Below, piece after piece: positions 36,200 through 47,731 of a DNA stretch of 64,000 nt. Numbering within the stretch: position 1 is the stretch's first letter; every line of letters begins with the position of its first letter. A program made the translations under genes and the position numbers. The DNA is from Hyaloscypha bicolor E. Its lineage: Eukaryota > Ascomycota > Leotiomycetes > Helotiales > Hyaloscyphaceae. The notes under the pieces were generated by a model that saw only the letters and a list, made by a program, of their open reading frames with translations, had not been told where the DNA came from and made no database searches. The stretch is from assembly GCF_002865645.1 (NCBI RefSeq), contig NW_020194628.1, positions 1,178,001 through 1,242,000 of the forward strand, read 5' to 3'.

Positions 36200-39100
36200 A
36201 ATACCTTAAATTTATTAATAAGATATTTTTAAGAAATACCAAGATCTTTATTAGAAAAATAATAAAATAATTATTGAATTATATACTCAGATAATTAGTT
36301 TTAAAGTTAATTAGAATCTATATTTTAAAAGAAATCGAGTTCGAACTTTTAATATTATTTTATCTAACTATAAAACTTATTAAATACTTATATTTATTTT
36401 CCTAGAAAATAAGGCAATATCTATTTCTAAATAACTTAAAAAAACTTGGAAAGCAGAATATATTATTTATTCTAAATTAAGAAAAGTAAAGATAAAGAAG
36501 TCTAATAAAAGTAATTCTATTTCTAAATATTCTAATTTAGTAAATTCTAATTTATAAAGCTATTAAAAAAAGAATAAATTCCGAAAATTATATAAGAAAT
36601 CTTTAGATAGTACTTTAGCTTCTTTAAGGTATTAATAAAATACTATTTCTATTTTAGGTATAGTTTATTAAATTTATAAATAGAAAAAATACTTTTTAGG
36701 AAATATAAAATATTTTAAATATACTAAATAAGCTTAGTAAAATTCTAATAAAGCTAAAATTATAGAAAAGTTAAAATATTTACAAAAGTAGATTAATATT
36801 ATTATTATAAAGAAATACTTTAGAAGAAACTTTTCTAAGAAATAAAAGAGAAAAAAGGCTAAATCTTAAATATTAATAATTTTAGCTATAATAAAAAAAA
36901 ATATTACTTTATATAACTATTTAAGTAAAGTTAATATAATTAGAAATAATATTAGATTAGATTATAACTTCCTTAATAATAATTAGATTTAAAGCCGAGG
37001 CTTTATTATTTTAGTTAAATATAACTAAAAATTTATAATCTTTTATAGAAACTAATTTAAAGTTTATTAAACTTATAATCTTAAAATATTTATTATAAAT
37101 AATTATAATAAAATATATTCTTTTAAATTCTAGTTTCATAAATATAAGAATATTAGCTTTTATAGCTTTATTTTTAGTATAAAATTTTATAAAATAACTC
37201 TTATATAAAATTTAAATTATATTAAGAAATAATAAATATATATCTTTATATAGTCTAATAATATTAAAATTCTAATACTAAAAGAGTTTAATAAAAAGCT
37301 TAACTGGTATTCTAAACTAGTATCTTAAATTTTATTTTTAACTAAAAGCAAATATAATTATTCTAGATAATCGACTTTATATATTTATAATAATTACTAG
37401 ATTTTTACTTTATTATATAGTTCTAGTAATACTAAATAAAAGTTTTTAATATAGTAAATTAATATTTTCTAGAAAGAAGTTTTAGAAATACTTATTTATT
37501 TCCGGAATAATAAATATAAAAATTTCTTAGAGATTTTTATTCTAATAAAGCTTTAAAACTTTCTAATCTTAGTAATATTAAATATTTTATTAATATAAAT
37601 AATATAGTTCTATATAGACCTTTATATAATTTATTAGAGATCTAATTAGAAGTATTATATTTATATTTATAAAATATATTTTATAAATATTAAATAAGGC
37701 CTAATAAAAGCTTAGTAAAAATATCTATTCTTTTTATTTCTAAAAAAAATAAAGAGTAATATTTTTATATTAATTATTATAAATTTAATTAAGTTATAAT
37801 TAAGAATTAGTATCTGTTTTCTCTTATTAATAAAACCCTTAACTAGCTTTAAAAAGCTAAGATTTTTATAAAGCTAGATTTTAAAAATATATATTATTAG
37901 ATAAAAATTTATAAAAAATATAAGTAAAAAACAGCTTTTAGAACCTATTATAGTTATTTTAAATATATCTTATAATACCTTTTAGGCTAGCTAATATACT
38001 AGTTATATTTAAATATATATTAATATTATATTTATAAAATTTCTAAATTATTTTATAATTATTTATTCTCGAAATAAAAATAAATACTTATTAGATTATA
38101 TAAAAATAATCTATTTTATAAATTTAATAAATATAAATTCAATATAAAAGAAATTAAATTCTTGAACTTTTTTATTAAAATAAAAGATATTTATATAGAT
38201 TCTAAATAGATTTATAATATTATTAAATAGCTAGATCTAGAATTATTTTATAATATCTAAATATTTCTTAGATTTATTAATTTCTATTATAGATTTATTT
38301 ACTATTACTTTTAAGTAATTATAGATTTAATAGATTTCTTAAAAGAAATAGAAAAGAACCAGAAATCTGGTCTCTTTATATAAATAAATAAAGTAGCTAA
38401 AAGCTTTAAAACTTTAAAAAAAGCTTTTACTATAATATCTATTCTAGTCTATTTTAATTCTTCTAAGAAAATTCGTATTAAAACTAATATATTAAAATTT
38501 ATAAATACTAGTACTATTTTATAATAAGTTAATTCTAGTAATAGCCCGAAAAAATACTAGTATTTAGTAATATACTAGTTCCGGAAACTTTCTAAAGCCA
38601 AATATAATTATAGTACCTATAATAAAAAGCTATTTATAATTATTAAAGCCTTTAAATATTAGTACTATTATTTTAAAAAATTCAGGTTTATAATTAAGAT
38701 TATTATAAACTATAATAACCTCTAATATTTTATAGAAATAAAGTATTTAGAAAGCTATTAAATATATTAGATAATATATCTTATAATATATAATTTTAAT
38801 ATTATTTATTATAAAGATATTTTAAATCTAGTAAATAGATTTAGTAAAAGATCTAATTATAAAAAAGATTCTATTAATATAACTTAGCTTCTAACTTTTT
38901 AGAATAAGCTAAAAAAGCTTTTATAATTATAATTTAGAGATTTTTATAAATATCTAAAAAGTTCTTTCTTTAAAATAAATATTATTTAATATTTACTATA
39001 AAACAAATAAATAAATTATTTTATAGATTTCTTAATTATAGAATTAGTTAAGAAATAAAATATAAAAAAATACTTTAAATGCTTTATTATTATAGCTAAA

Positions 39101-40050
39101 GTAATAGAGATATTTATAATTATATTATTTAATAAAACTAAAAACTTCTCGATTTCTCGAGTTTTTAAATTAAATAGTTATAAATATCTAATTCCCTATA
39201 TATAAATATATATAGCTACTAAAAGAGCTATAGTACTAGTTTCTTTATCTGAATTTCTTTTAGATATTATCTAGATAGCTTAAAGAAATACTTCTTAATA
39301 TTAGAATATTATAAAATAAAAACTTAGTAAAAGAGATACTAAAAGAAAAGAAATCTAGAAAAATAATTCGAGTCTATTTAGATATTATATAAGAATTACT
39401 ATATCTAATAATTCTACTTTATATTAAGAAATTATAAAACTTTATTATAATAATCTAATAGCTAAATATTATAAAATAGAGAAAACTTTTAAGTTTTTTA
39501 GAAAATTCTAGTATTAGAAAAATATAAAAGAAAATATTTATAATTATTATTAAGAATATAATATTTATTAGAGAATTAAAATAAAGAGGTATTTGCTATA
39601 TAGTTTATTTAATAGTTTATTATAGCCTAAAATATTTTAAAATAAGATCTTTATAAATTTTATTATAGATTTATTACTATATAAGAATCTAATAGAAGAT
39701 CCTGATTTTAATATAATTCTTATAATTATTAATTAGTATTCTAAAATTATAAAACTATTAATTTTCTGAAGTTTATTAAAATTATATAAAAATATATTTT
39801 CTCGATTTTTAGCTCTTTTAATAAAATTATTTCTAATTAAAAAATAATATTTACTAGCTAGATCTAGTTTACTTTTTATTTCTATTTAATATATAAATAG
39901 AATTTAAATATAGCTTACTATTTTCAGATAAATAATTAAATAAAAAAATAAAACCAGACTCTAGAATACTATTTAAGATATTATTATAATACTTAAAAAA
40001 ATAACTAGTTTAAGAAATTATCTTTTATAGAATTTATATATAATACTCTA
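36200..40050 (+). pseudogene. Element B gag-pol relic
   Basis: Very degraded plus-strand coding DNA. RT is recognised around 37,860-38,130 by K-L-D-F-K-N-x-Y and KTAFRT-like boxes, and integrase around 39,655-39,900. Upstream 36,200-37,000 is Lys/Ile-rich and would correspond to gag. There are too many stops to define frames. Confidence 0.55.
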
Positions 40051-42242
40051 AAATATTAGATTTTATAAAATATTTTTTTTTATATATATTACGAATATTA
40101 CTTTTAATTTCTATAAAATTCTAAAAATAGAATTATAGAAAAGATATTAGCTATATATAAGAGACTAGAAATCCTTAAAATAAAATAAAAAAAGCTTAAG
40201 AATTTATAATATTATATATAAAATAACTAGGAAATCTATTATAATAAATATTAATTAGTTAAATACTACTTTAAAAAGTCTATATAATACTATTAATAAA
40301 GAATATTAAACTTAAGATAAGAAAGCTTAAACTAAAATTAATAGATTTATTTAGAATTCTGAATTATATATAATTATTTATATTTAATTTTCTATATTTC
40401 TTTTTTTAAAAATATATAATAAAAAGAATTAGAAGCTATATTTATATTTCTTTAAATAACTTCCGGAATTAGTAAATAATAATAAAAAATAGAAAATAGA
40501 AAATAGAGGCTATTATTAATTACTAATAAAATAATAAAAGCAAGAAGTAATAGTATTTAATTAAATAGAAAGCCTAGTTTAAAAATTATAATATCTAGTT
40601 ATTTACTTTTCTTAATCTTAAAATTTTTAAGAAACTTCTAAAATTATATAACTAAAACTATAACTTGAAATCTAAAACTATTTTTTAATAATTTCTTAAA
40701 ATTAAAAAGAATTCTGAATTATTAAGAAAAGGGCTATTTAAAAGAAAAAGAAAATCTAGATAGCTAAAAAAAAAAAGGCCCGGAATAATAATAAAGATAT
40801 TCTTTTTTTAGATTTTTTTATTTATAAAGGTTTTCTAGAGTTTTATTAAAGTTTATAGGAATTATATTTAAATTATTAGAAAAAGATTTAGAATTAAAAA
40901 AGATTTATTATAAGTAAACTAGCTATAGATATTTCAAATAAATAAACTCTAATTTCTATAAATTTCTAATTTCTAAAGCAAGAATATTAAATACTAGTTC
41001 TATTTAGAACTTAATAAAGAATTAGCTAATACTTTCTAAAATCTATTTATTTTTTAATATAATATAGTTATATTATAATAATATTAGTATTAAGAATATT
41101 AAGAGAAATAAGTAAAGAACTTATAATAGTTATATATATTTTATAAAAACCCCGAATTTCTAAAATCAGATTTCAAATAATTATAAATATTATATTATTA
41201 GTATTTAAAATACTAGTAATAGACTATTAGAAATCTCGATAATAATCTTAGTAATAAGGTTAATATTTTAAAAATAGACTTTATAGTATTTCTTTAAAGA
41301 ATTAGTAAATATCTAAATATATTAGAAAAAACTTACTTTTAGAATACTAATTCAAATAGTATTAATATTTGCCTTATTAAAATAAAAATAAAAATTCTAA
41401 AACTTATTAGTATTTTTCTAGTTTTTAAAAACCTAATTAATAATATTATTTTTATTAGTATAATACTATTTAGAATATATTTTAAGAAATTTCTTAAAGA
41501 TTATAATAGTATCTTTCTAAAACTAGTAAGCCTCTAATAAGTAATAAGAAATCTAAAATTATATTAGCTTTAATAAATATTAAAGCTAAAGAATTTACTA
41601 ATATATAAGGTTTAGAACTTTTATTATAATAATTATAATTCTTTTTACTAGATATTATAGTATATAAAATAAAGAAATTAATAAGTAAATACTTGAAATA
41701 TTTCAAGTATTATTAGTAATAGAAAAGAAGGCTATAAGATTACTTTTATATTTATTATTATATAAATAAATAATAAAGTTAGAAGAAAATATTATGAAAT
41801 TAATTAAAAATAATTAAAGAAGACTTAAAGAAAAGCAGAAAAAAAGACTAGAAAATAATAATAAAAAAAGTTATTATATATATAGTTATTAGAAAAGAAA
41901 AAAGCATATAGTAATATAAAGAGATTCTTTTATAAAAATAGAGAATTACCTGAATTAACTATTAGTTTTTATATTAATTCTAATTAGAAATTATTATAAC
42001 TAATTAATATATACTTTTAGAAGTCTATAAATAATCTTTAGAACTTCAGAAATAATTACTTTTCTTTTTTATTTATTTAGCTCTAATCTAATTAGATAAT
42101 TTTTATATCTATTATCTAGATTATATTAATAAAACCACTTTCTAAAATATTAGAAATTTACTTTAATTAAATAAATAAATAATTAAATATTTATTAGAAT
42201 ATATTAATAAATCTTAAAAATAAAATTCTAGAAAAGAGATAT

Positions 42243-42542
42243 AGTTATAATATATATAGAGTTATATATAACTTAAGAACATATAATAAACCTCGGATAT
42301 TACAGGTATTAATTAGAGAAATTAGTAGCCCTTTAATATTATAACTAACTATTATTTATATTATAAATATTAGGTTTATAAATTACTAATTATATATATA
42401 TTATCGGGGCCTTCTATTTAGAGAAGGCTTCCCTAAATCTTATAAAAGAAATAGAGATTAGTTTTATATTAAATTTAATACTATAGTTTTATAACTTATT
42501 AATTTATTTTATTATTTTATTATTTACTAATAAATATCTTAT
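42243..42542 (+). repeat. 3' LTR of element B
   Basis: Partner of 28,541-28,840. It is preceded by AAAAGAGATA, a weak polypurine tract. It retains more C/G than the 5' copy (for example CCTCGGATATTACAGG). Confidence 0.75.
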
Positions 42543-45170
42543 ATTAAAGCTCTAGCTTTTATTATCTTAATTACTAATTTTAAGTAATGAATTATCTATA
42601 AGAAAATATAATAGTAATTTATTTTATTATTACTAGTTTTTATTAAATATTTAAATAATAATAAAAATATTAGTATATAATATTTCAAATAAAATTCTTT
42701 TCTAGATTTATTTAAGTTTTACTAGTTATAAGCTCTACTAATTCTTACTATTATATCGAGCCTTATTTCGAATAGCTTTTGAAGTTTTTTTTTATACTAT
42801 TAAACTTAATTATATATATTATAATAATAAAAGTTTTTTATATTTAAATAACTTTATAATAAAACTCGAATATTATTCTAATAGTTTTCTTTTAGATATT
42901 AAAATAACCTATTTCTTATAGCTTATTAATAGCGAATTTTATTACTATATATATTTTATTTTATTCGTTTTCTCTAATATATAAATTCTGAATTTAAAAG
43001 AATAATTTAGTTTATTTTAGAAGTTTTTTATTAGAAGTAAAGATCTAATAAAACTAAATAAAAATCTATATAATATTTTATTATAAATACTATTTATATT
43101 TATATTTTATAGTTTTATTATCTCGAATATTAGAATTATAACTTATAATATTCTAAAACTATTTATAATAAAATAGCTAGAATATTTATATTTTAATAGC
43201 TTTAATTATATTATAAATATAGAATCTAGTAAAGAAGTATTTTATTTATAATTATAATATCTAACTATCTTATTTTTAGTAAACTCTATTAGTTATTATA
43301 TTAATATTATACTTATATAAATATCTATATTAAGAAGATTTATCTAAAATTTTAATTTTAGTTTAATATTAAAATAAAAGATAATCTAGTAAATATTATT
43401 ACTAGTAGCTATAAAAAAGGCTCTTAGTTTTCTAAAAAATCAATTCTTAAAGAATTATATATTATTATAATATTTAGTTAGTTTTAAAATAATTTAATAA
43501 GTTTGAATTTTTCTAATTTCTTAAAATTAAGAATTTTAAAAGTTTATAAAAAAGTTCTTTTCCTGTTATATAATAAGCTAGATTATATTATTTTCTATTA
43601 TAGTTTTAAAATATAACTTTATAAATACTTGTATTTAAATCTAGAAATATTAGAAATAAAATATTAGAGAAATATATAAATTATATTTAATTATATTAGC
43701 CAAAATAACTAATAGGCTATAAAGAATTATAAGTTAATTATTTGCTTAGAAAATAGTAAAAGATTATATATTAAAATACTAAGATATATTTTAATTATAA
43801 AGAAATTATATATTATTTTTAGTAAGAAAGAACTTAAGAATTATATATTAGAGCTATTAAATAAAGTAAAATAGGCTTTTAATAAAGCAAGAGCTATATT
43901 TAAGGTTTTTAAGAAAGTAAGAAAAATATCTCTTAGCTAAAATATTAACTTATTCCGAGATTATAAGATATATATTTATTACTAGAACCTTAAATAAAGA
44001 GAATTTAAATAAAGGTTTTCTATATTATTCTATAAAAATATATTATTTTACTTTTTATATTATATTAATTTTTTTAATATTTAGGCTCTTTTTTCCTTTA
44101 TTAAAAACTTGCTTTATTTACCTAATTCTATTATTAAGCTACCCCCGCTTTCTAGATCTTATTTCCTCTATCTCTATATTTTCTTTCTTAAGTATTTCTA
44201 ATATAATATTGAAATATAAGCTCTAGTTCTCTTCTTTACTTATCTTATTACTAAGGCCCGAATATAAGAAGTTTAATAGTATTTCGTAATACCTATAAAA
44301 CGTTTTATATATCTATTTAGAGCTATTAAAAACTTTAATATATATTACTTTTTCTAATTTCTTACTCTAGTAAAGAACTTCTATTATTATCTTTAGAGTA
44401 ATATATTCTTTATTTATATTTGAGTTAGAACTTGTATTATAGGCTAGAAAAAAGAAAGTTGCCTATTACTATAAGTAAATAAACCAAGCCTAAATAATTA
44501 TATCCCGAGATCTAATAATAAAAATTATAGTAATTAGTAAATATATAGCTACTTTAGTCTAAATACCAAATAGTTGTTTTAGTAGGTAGTAGTTGGAATT
44601 AAAGAGCAGGCAGGACTAGAAGGCCGGGATAGAGATTATATAGGTTATTGCTTTATAGAAGCAGCTACTATAGACTGAGAAGGGAGATATAGAAAGAGAG
44701 AATATCTTGACCTGGAAATAAAGTTATAGAAAGAGAAGATAGTAGACTAAAGATAGAAATAAGGGAAAAAAGGGTTTAAAGGCAGGGGCGGGATAATTAT
44801 TAAGGCATCTAATATATGCTAGGTATCTTTGCTTATTTATAAGTCTATAGGAGAGAAAGTTCCGAGCTAGCTTGTTTTTCGAACTAGGCGAGTTTACGGG
44901 AAATGTTTTGAAATTTCAATATTTTATTAATACCGAGATTTCTTATATATTTATATATTAGGAAATCCAAAGGCACTAGTCTAGGTTTCTAAGTACTACT
45001 TAAATAGAAAGCCTATTATTACTAAGGAATTTAAAGTATTGCAAGGGAAATCTGGTCCTTAAGCAGATATCCTCTTAAGGGATTACTTTAGTAGCTACTA
45101 AAACTGTTTATATCGGGTAAATATAAATAGAGGCTCCAAAATCACTTTAAGCTTTCAGGCGCATTAAATG
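42543..45170. repeat. AT-rich block, unclassified debris
   Basis: Stops occur in all frames and no safe motif was found. From about 44,580 to 45,130 the composition becomes less extreme and purine-rich (GAGAAGGGAGATATAGAAAG-like), which may be a less mutated transposon end. Normal composition resumes at about 45,140. Confidence 0.5.
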
Positions 45171-45251
45171 TGATAACCGCGCCAAAATTCTAAAAATAGT
45201 ATAACCAAATAGAGTGGTATACCGCGGTAAAACCCGTGGGGAATTTTAAGT

Positions 45252-45510
45252 TGGGATTCTTAATCCAAGATCGCGAGATTGGATCCAAAAGAAGTGTGCC
45301 CCTCCTAATCCCCCACCAATCACTCGGCTGCACGCATCGATCGAGATGGCGGTGCAGATGAGGACCATTATCGCTCCGTATACGGATGATTTAGTCGAGA
45401 CGCAACAGGCGTGGAGGCAGGGGTGCGAGAACACCATCGCGGACTTGCAGGGGAAGATTCAGATATGCCTTTCTGTACCGAGGGAAAAGTGGTCCCTCAG
45501 ATGCACGTGA
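45252..45510 (+). other. Short open frame at the desert edge, unknown
   Basis: From an ATG at 45,346 a 54-codon frame runs to a TGA at 45,508-45,510. The same frame is open upstream to about 45,252. The residues are gene-like (helical, with ETQQAWRQGCENTIADLQGK), unlike the random frames nearby. It may be a small gene or the last piece of a gene cut by the AT-rich block. No family is recognised. A second unexplained frame follows at 45,590-45,877. Confidence 0.3.
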
Positions 45511-45779
45511 TACATCCTATTCACACTGTCCACACGACCTCTGAACGGAAGATTTTTGTGGCTTCAAGAGAGCTGTCATCTTTATTTTCGTGTTCCAACC
45601 AGGGCCACTTACTTGTAAGCTGCTATGGCTTACCCAACGACTGCTCGAGGGGATGCACTGGCCAACTTCCACGACGTCTCAGGGCCAATCGGGGGGAGAC
45701 ACATTGGGTCAGACGTTCGAATGGATTGAGGGTATGTGGCAGCTCCACTGCCACAGCTCCAATTCGTTCATGAATGATC

Positions 45780-45900
45780 GGCTCTCTCACCCTTTCTCTT
45801 TCTTAAACCTTACCGCAGCTCGGCATCCTCCCACAGCGGCTCTTCTTCTCCTCCTGACACCACTTTCTCTTCACTAAAATACAACCTTTTGACACGACAA
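45780..45900 (+). promoter_or_regulatory. Pyrimidine-rich leader before the retropepsin-like gene
   Basis: CT-rich runs (CTCTCTCACCCTTTCTCTTT, then CTTCTTCTCCTCCTGACACC) followed by ACAAACATGG at the start codon. This resembles fungal core promoters that lack a TATA box. Confidence 0.4.
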
Positions 45901-45907
45901 GACAAAC

Positions 45908-46919
45908 ATGGGTCTATCATATTATGAATGTTCTCGACTTCGCCCTCGACCTCGTCCACATTTTGTGGCCGCATTGCCTATAGACCCTCAAGCCAAGTGC
46001 TACGATCCAACGCGACCTGGAAAACTTCAATATATTGGTGTGAAAGCATACATGGACACTCGCGCCGGATGCAACGCAGTATCGTCGAATTTGGTAGAAA
46101 GCATTGGATTGCCTATCCACAGGTACAAACGACATAAGAGAATTCCAGTTCCAGGAGGTTACATCATCTCCCTAGGAACGATAACATGCCCTTTCCAGTA
46201 TGAGGGCGAACAACGGTGGCTTTCGAAGCATCAGGTGAAACGCCGATGGCTTGGAACGTCATGGCTACGCAGGTCCTGGGTCCCACGCAGGTTCTGGGTT
46301 GATATAGGTGACTTCGAGACACCCGACATCGACTCCGATTCAAATGATTCCGAAACAGACTACGACGACTGGCTAAAACCTGAGTGTAGACGATCTACCA
46401 AGACGCTGACGATGGAGGTCATTCAGGACTGCCCGCGCGACTTGATCTTGGGTGCGGAGTTCCCGCACAAGTTCGATATCTTTACCAAGCGCCGATATCT
46501 TGTCTCGCCAGCTAGTCTTGGGGGGGAACATTCAAGTGGACATAGATCTCGACACTCAAGTGGTAGTTCGTCGCGTGGAGGGCTCCATAACACAATCGAT
46601 CGTCAGAGATATAGAATGGGCTTTCGCCGGTGAAGGAACTCCTCACATATTGGAATTCCCTGTCTTTGACAATGTCGGCTTTCACGTCATCTTGGGCGAT
46701 GACTCTCTCTTTGAGATCAATGTCTTTGAGAGATACCCACTACTTCTTGGGTGGTGGGATGGATTAACGGATAGACTGTACGTGATGCAGATTATCAACA
46801 GTAAGTCAACACATGTTCCCAGTATTTGGACATTGCGTAAGTAACGTTTTACAGAGATTCTTTCAACAAACTCGGAAACCTGGCCCCTAGCAAACGTCCG
46901 GCCAATTCAGGAGATATAA
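45908..46919 (+). CDS. Retropepsin-like protein, frameshifted at a G run
   Basis: Two overlapping frames (45,908-46,633 and one from about 46,452) make one protein if the run of seven G at 46,520-46,526 is read as six. With a consensus intron (GTAAGT at 46,801 to ACAG at 46,854) this gives about 318 residues ending at 46,919. Residues 41-60 contain YIGVKAYMDTRAGCNAVS, matching the DTG(A/S)...NAIS active-site segment of retropepsin-like fungal proteins, and DLILGAEF matches the hydrophobic-LG motif near the end of the fold. A second FHVILGDD-type segment follows. Arg replaces the active-site Gly, so proteolysis is doubtful. An insert between the motifs is Arg/Trp-rich, then acidic. The composition is normal, so this is a host-type gene rather than part of the neighbouring elements. 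The shift could be real or a sequence error. Confidence 0.55.
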
Positions 46920-47134
46920 TGCGATAGAGAAGACTAAGACGAACAAAATAGTCGAACAGATATTGAGGGATGGATTATGACACTCTCGAAAACAACGAAG
47001 GAGACTGCGTAGAAGGCAGACAGCTGAAAAGACGATAATGGTAGCTGGAGTAACGGGGGCTCCTATCGGCGACCGGTTTATGCCAAAGCTCTATAGTCAA
47101 TCGCCCACATCTTCGTCTACTTACAGGCCGCTGC
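46920..47134. other. Spacer between convergent sequences
   Basis: Holds short open stretches on both strands (plus about 46,890-46,976, minus 46,975-47,190) with no domain. A GTAAGT donor-like site on the minus strand lies near 47,124, just past the stop of the minus-strand HET fragment. Confidence 0.35.
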
Positions 47135-47335
47135 CTAATCCTGGATAAAGTCGACGGCCCACATCCTAAACATATACTCACAAAAATCATACTTGTTGTA
47201 CAGTTTCGCCATTTCTGCAGGAGAAGAAAAGTATGAATAGCCTTCTTCTGCGGCGAGTGTTTTAATCGTGATCTCGCGGCAGCACTCGCAAAGACGTCCA
47301 GTGATTTTGCGAGATGGCTTAGCTAGGCTTGCCAT
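47135..47335 (-). pseudogene. N-terminal fragment of a HET-type protein
   Basis: From an ATG at 47,335 a 66-residue frame contains LCECCREITIKTLAAEEGY, a Ser-rich turn and YDFCEYMF. This matches the N-terminal lead-in of many fungal HET proteins (L-C-x2-C...L....GY.H..S..EL...CDLC), with Tyr where the first Cys of the last motif is expected. The frame then ends at TAG. No HET core follows towards 46,920, so it is a truncated copy or a gene whose later exons are lost. The frame is open upstream to about 47,545 but without HET similarity. It is divergent from the HET locus at 47,732. Confidence 0.5.
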
Positions 47336-47731
47336 GATACAATTTGAGACGTGGGGTAGAGATTCGCAGGCAGCACAAAACCTAGCAGATGAGGAGAAGA
47401 TATAAAGGGGACCCAGTATGTCTGTGAATGCTGTGTGAGTGTGGGTTCTCAGCTCAATGCGGGTCGAGATGTTGTATCTAGGCAGCCCTACCCCCGCATG
47501 CTCAATACAGTGGGGGGAATCACGTAAGACAAAAAATGCTACCACGGTCTAATATTATTCCGATTAGGAGACAGACCACACAACCTGCATAAACCTCAGC
47601 TCAGCCTCACCAAATTTGCATTCAACTTACCACCCTCATCCTTTCCAGTTCCTGCAACACTATGGCGGCTATTCCATCTCAGACCTGAAACATACGCACA
47701 AAGCACCCTATTCAACTCTCGATGAGGCATC
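47336..47731. other. Divergent promoter region between the HET-type sequences
   Basis: About 400 bases separate the two divergent HET-type starts. The last ~100 bases before 47,732 are C/A-rich (CACCCTCATCCTTTCCAGTT). A plus-strand frame at 47,616-47,951 is in a different phase from the HET reading and is treated as a shadow. Confidence 0.4.

Larger units (their letters stand above)
28541..42542 (+). mobile_element. Ty3/gypsy element B, heavily mutated, interrupted by element A
   Basis: Two direct repeats of about 300 bases bound the element (28,541-28,840 and 42,243-42,542). Removing element A leaves about 7.3 kb, a normal gypsy length. The internal region keeps degraded gypsy pol order on the plus strand. 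RT sequence with a KTAFRT-like box lies near 37,929, and integrase core sequence with IDLL and an INQYSK-like region near 39,655-39,840. A purine-rich tract precedes the 3' repeat. Stops are in every frame. The insertion point of A lies just inside the 5' LTR, at about 29,097. Confidence 0.75.

Noticed and set aside
28541..42542. Single giant 14-kb retroelement
   Set aside because: The internal pair of unrelated LTRs at 29,097 and 35,513, with its own full gag-pol, shows two nested elements.
44150..44420. Possible pogo-type transposase C terminus on the minus strand
   Set aside because: A basic Arg/Lys run resembled the end of such proteins, but the preceding DDE catalytic region could not be found in any frame.
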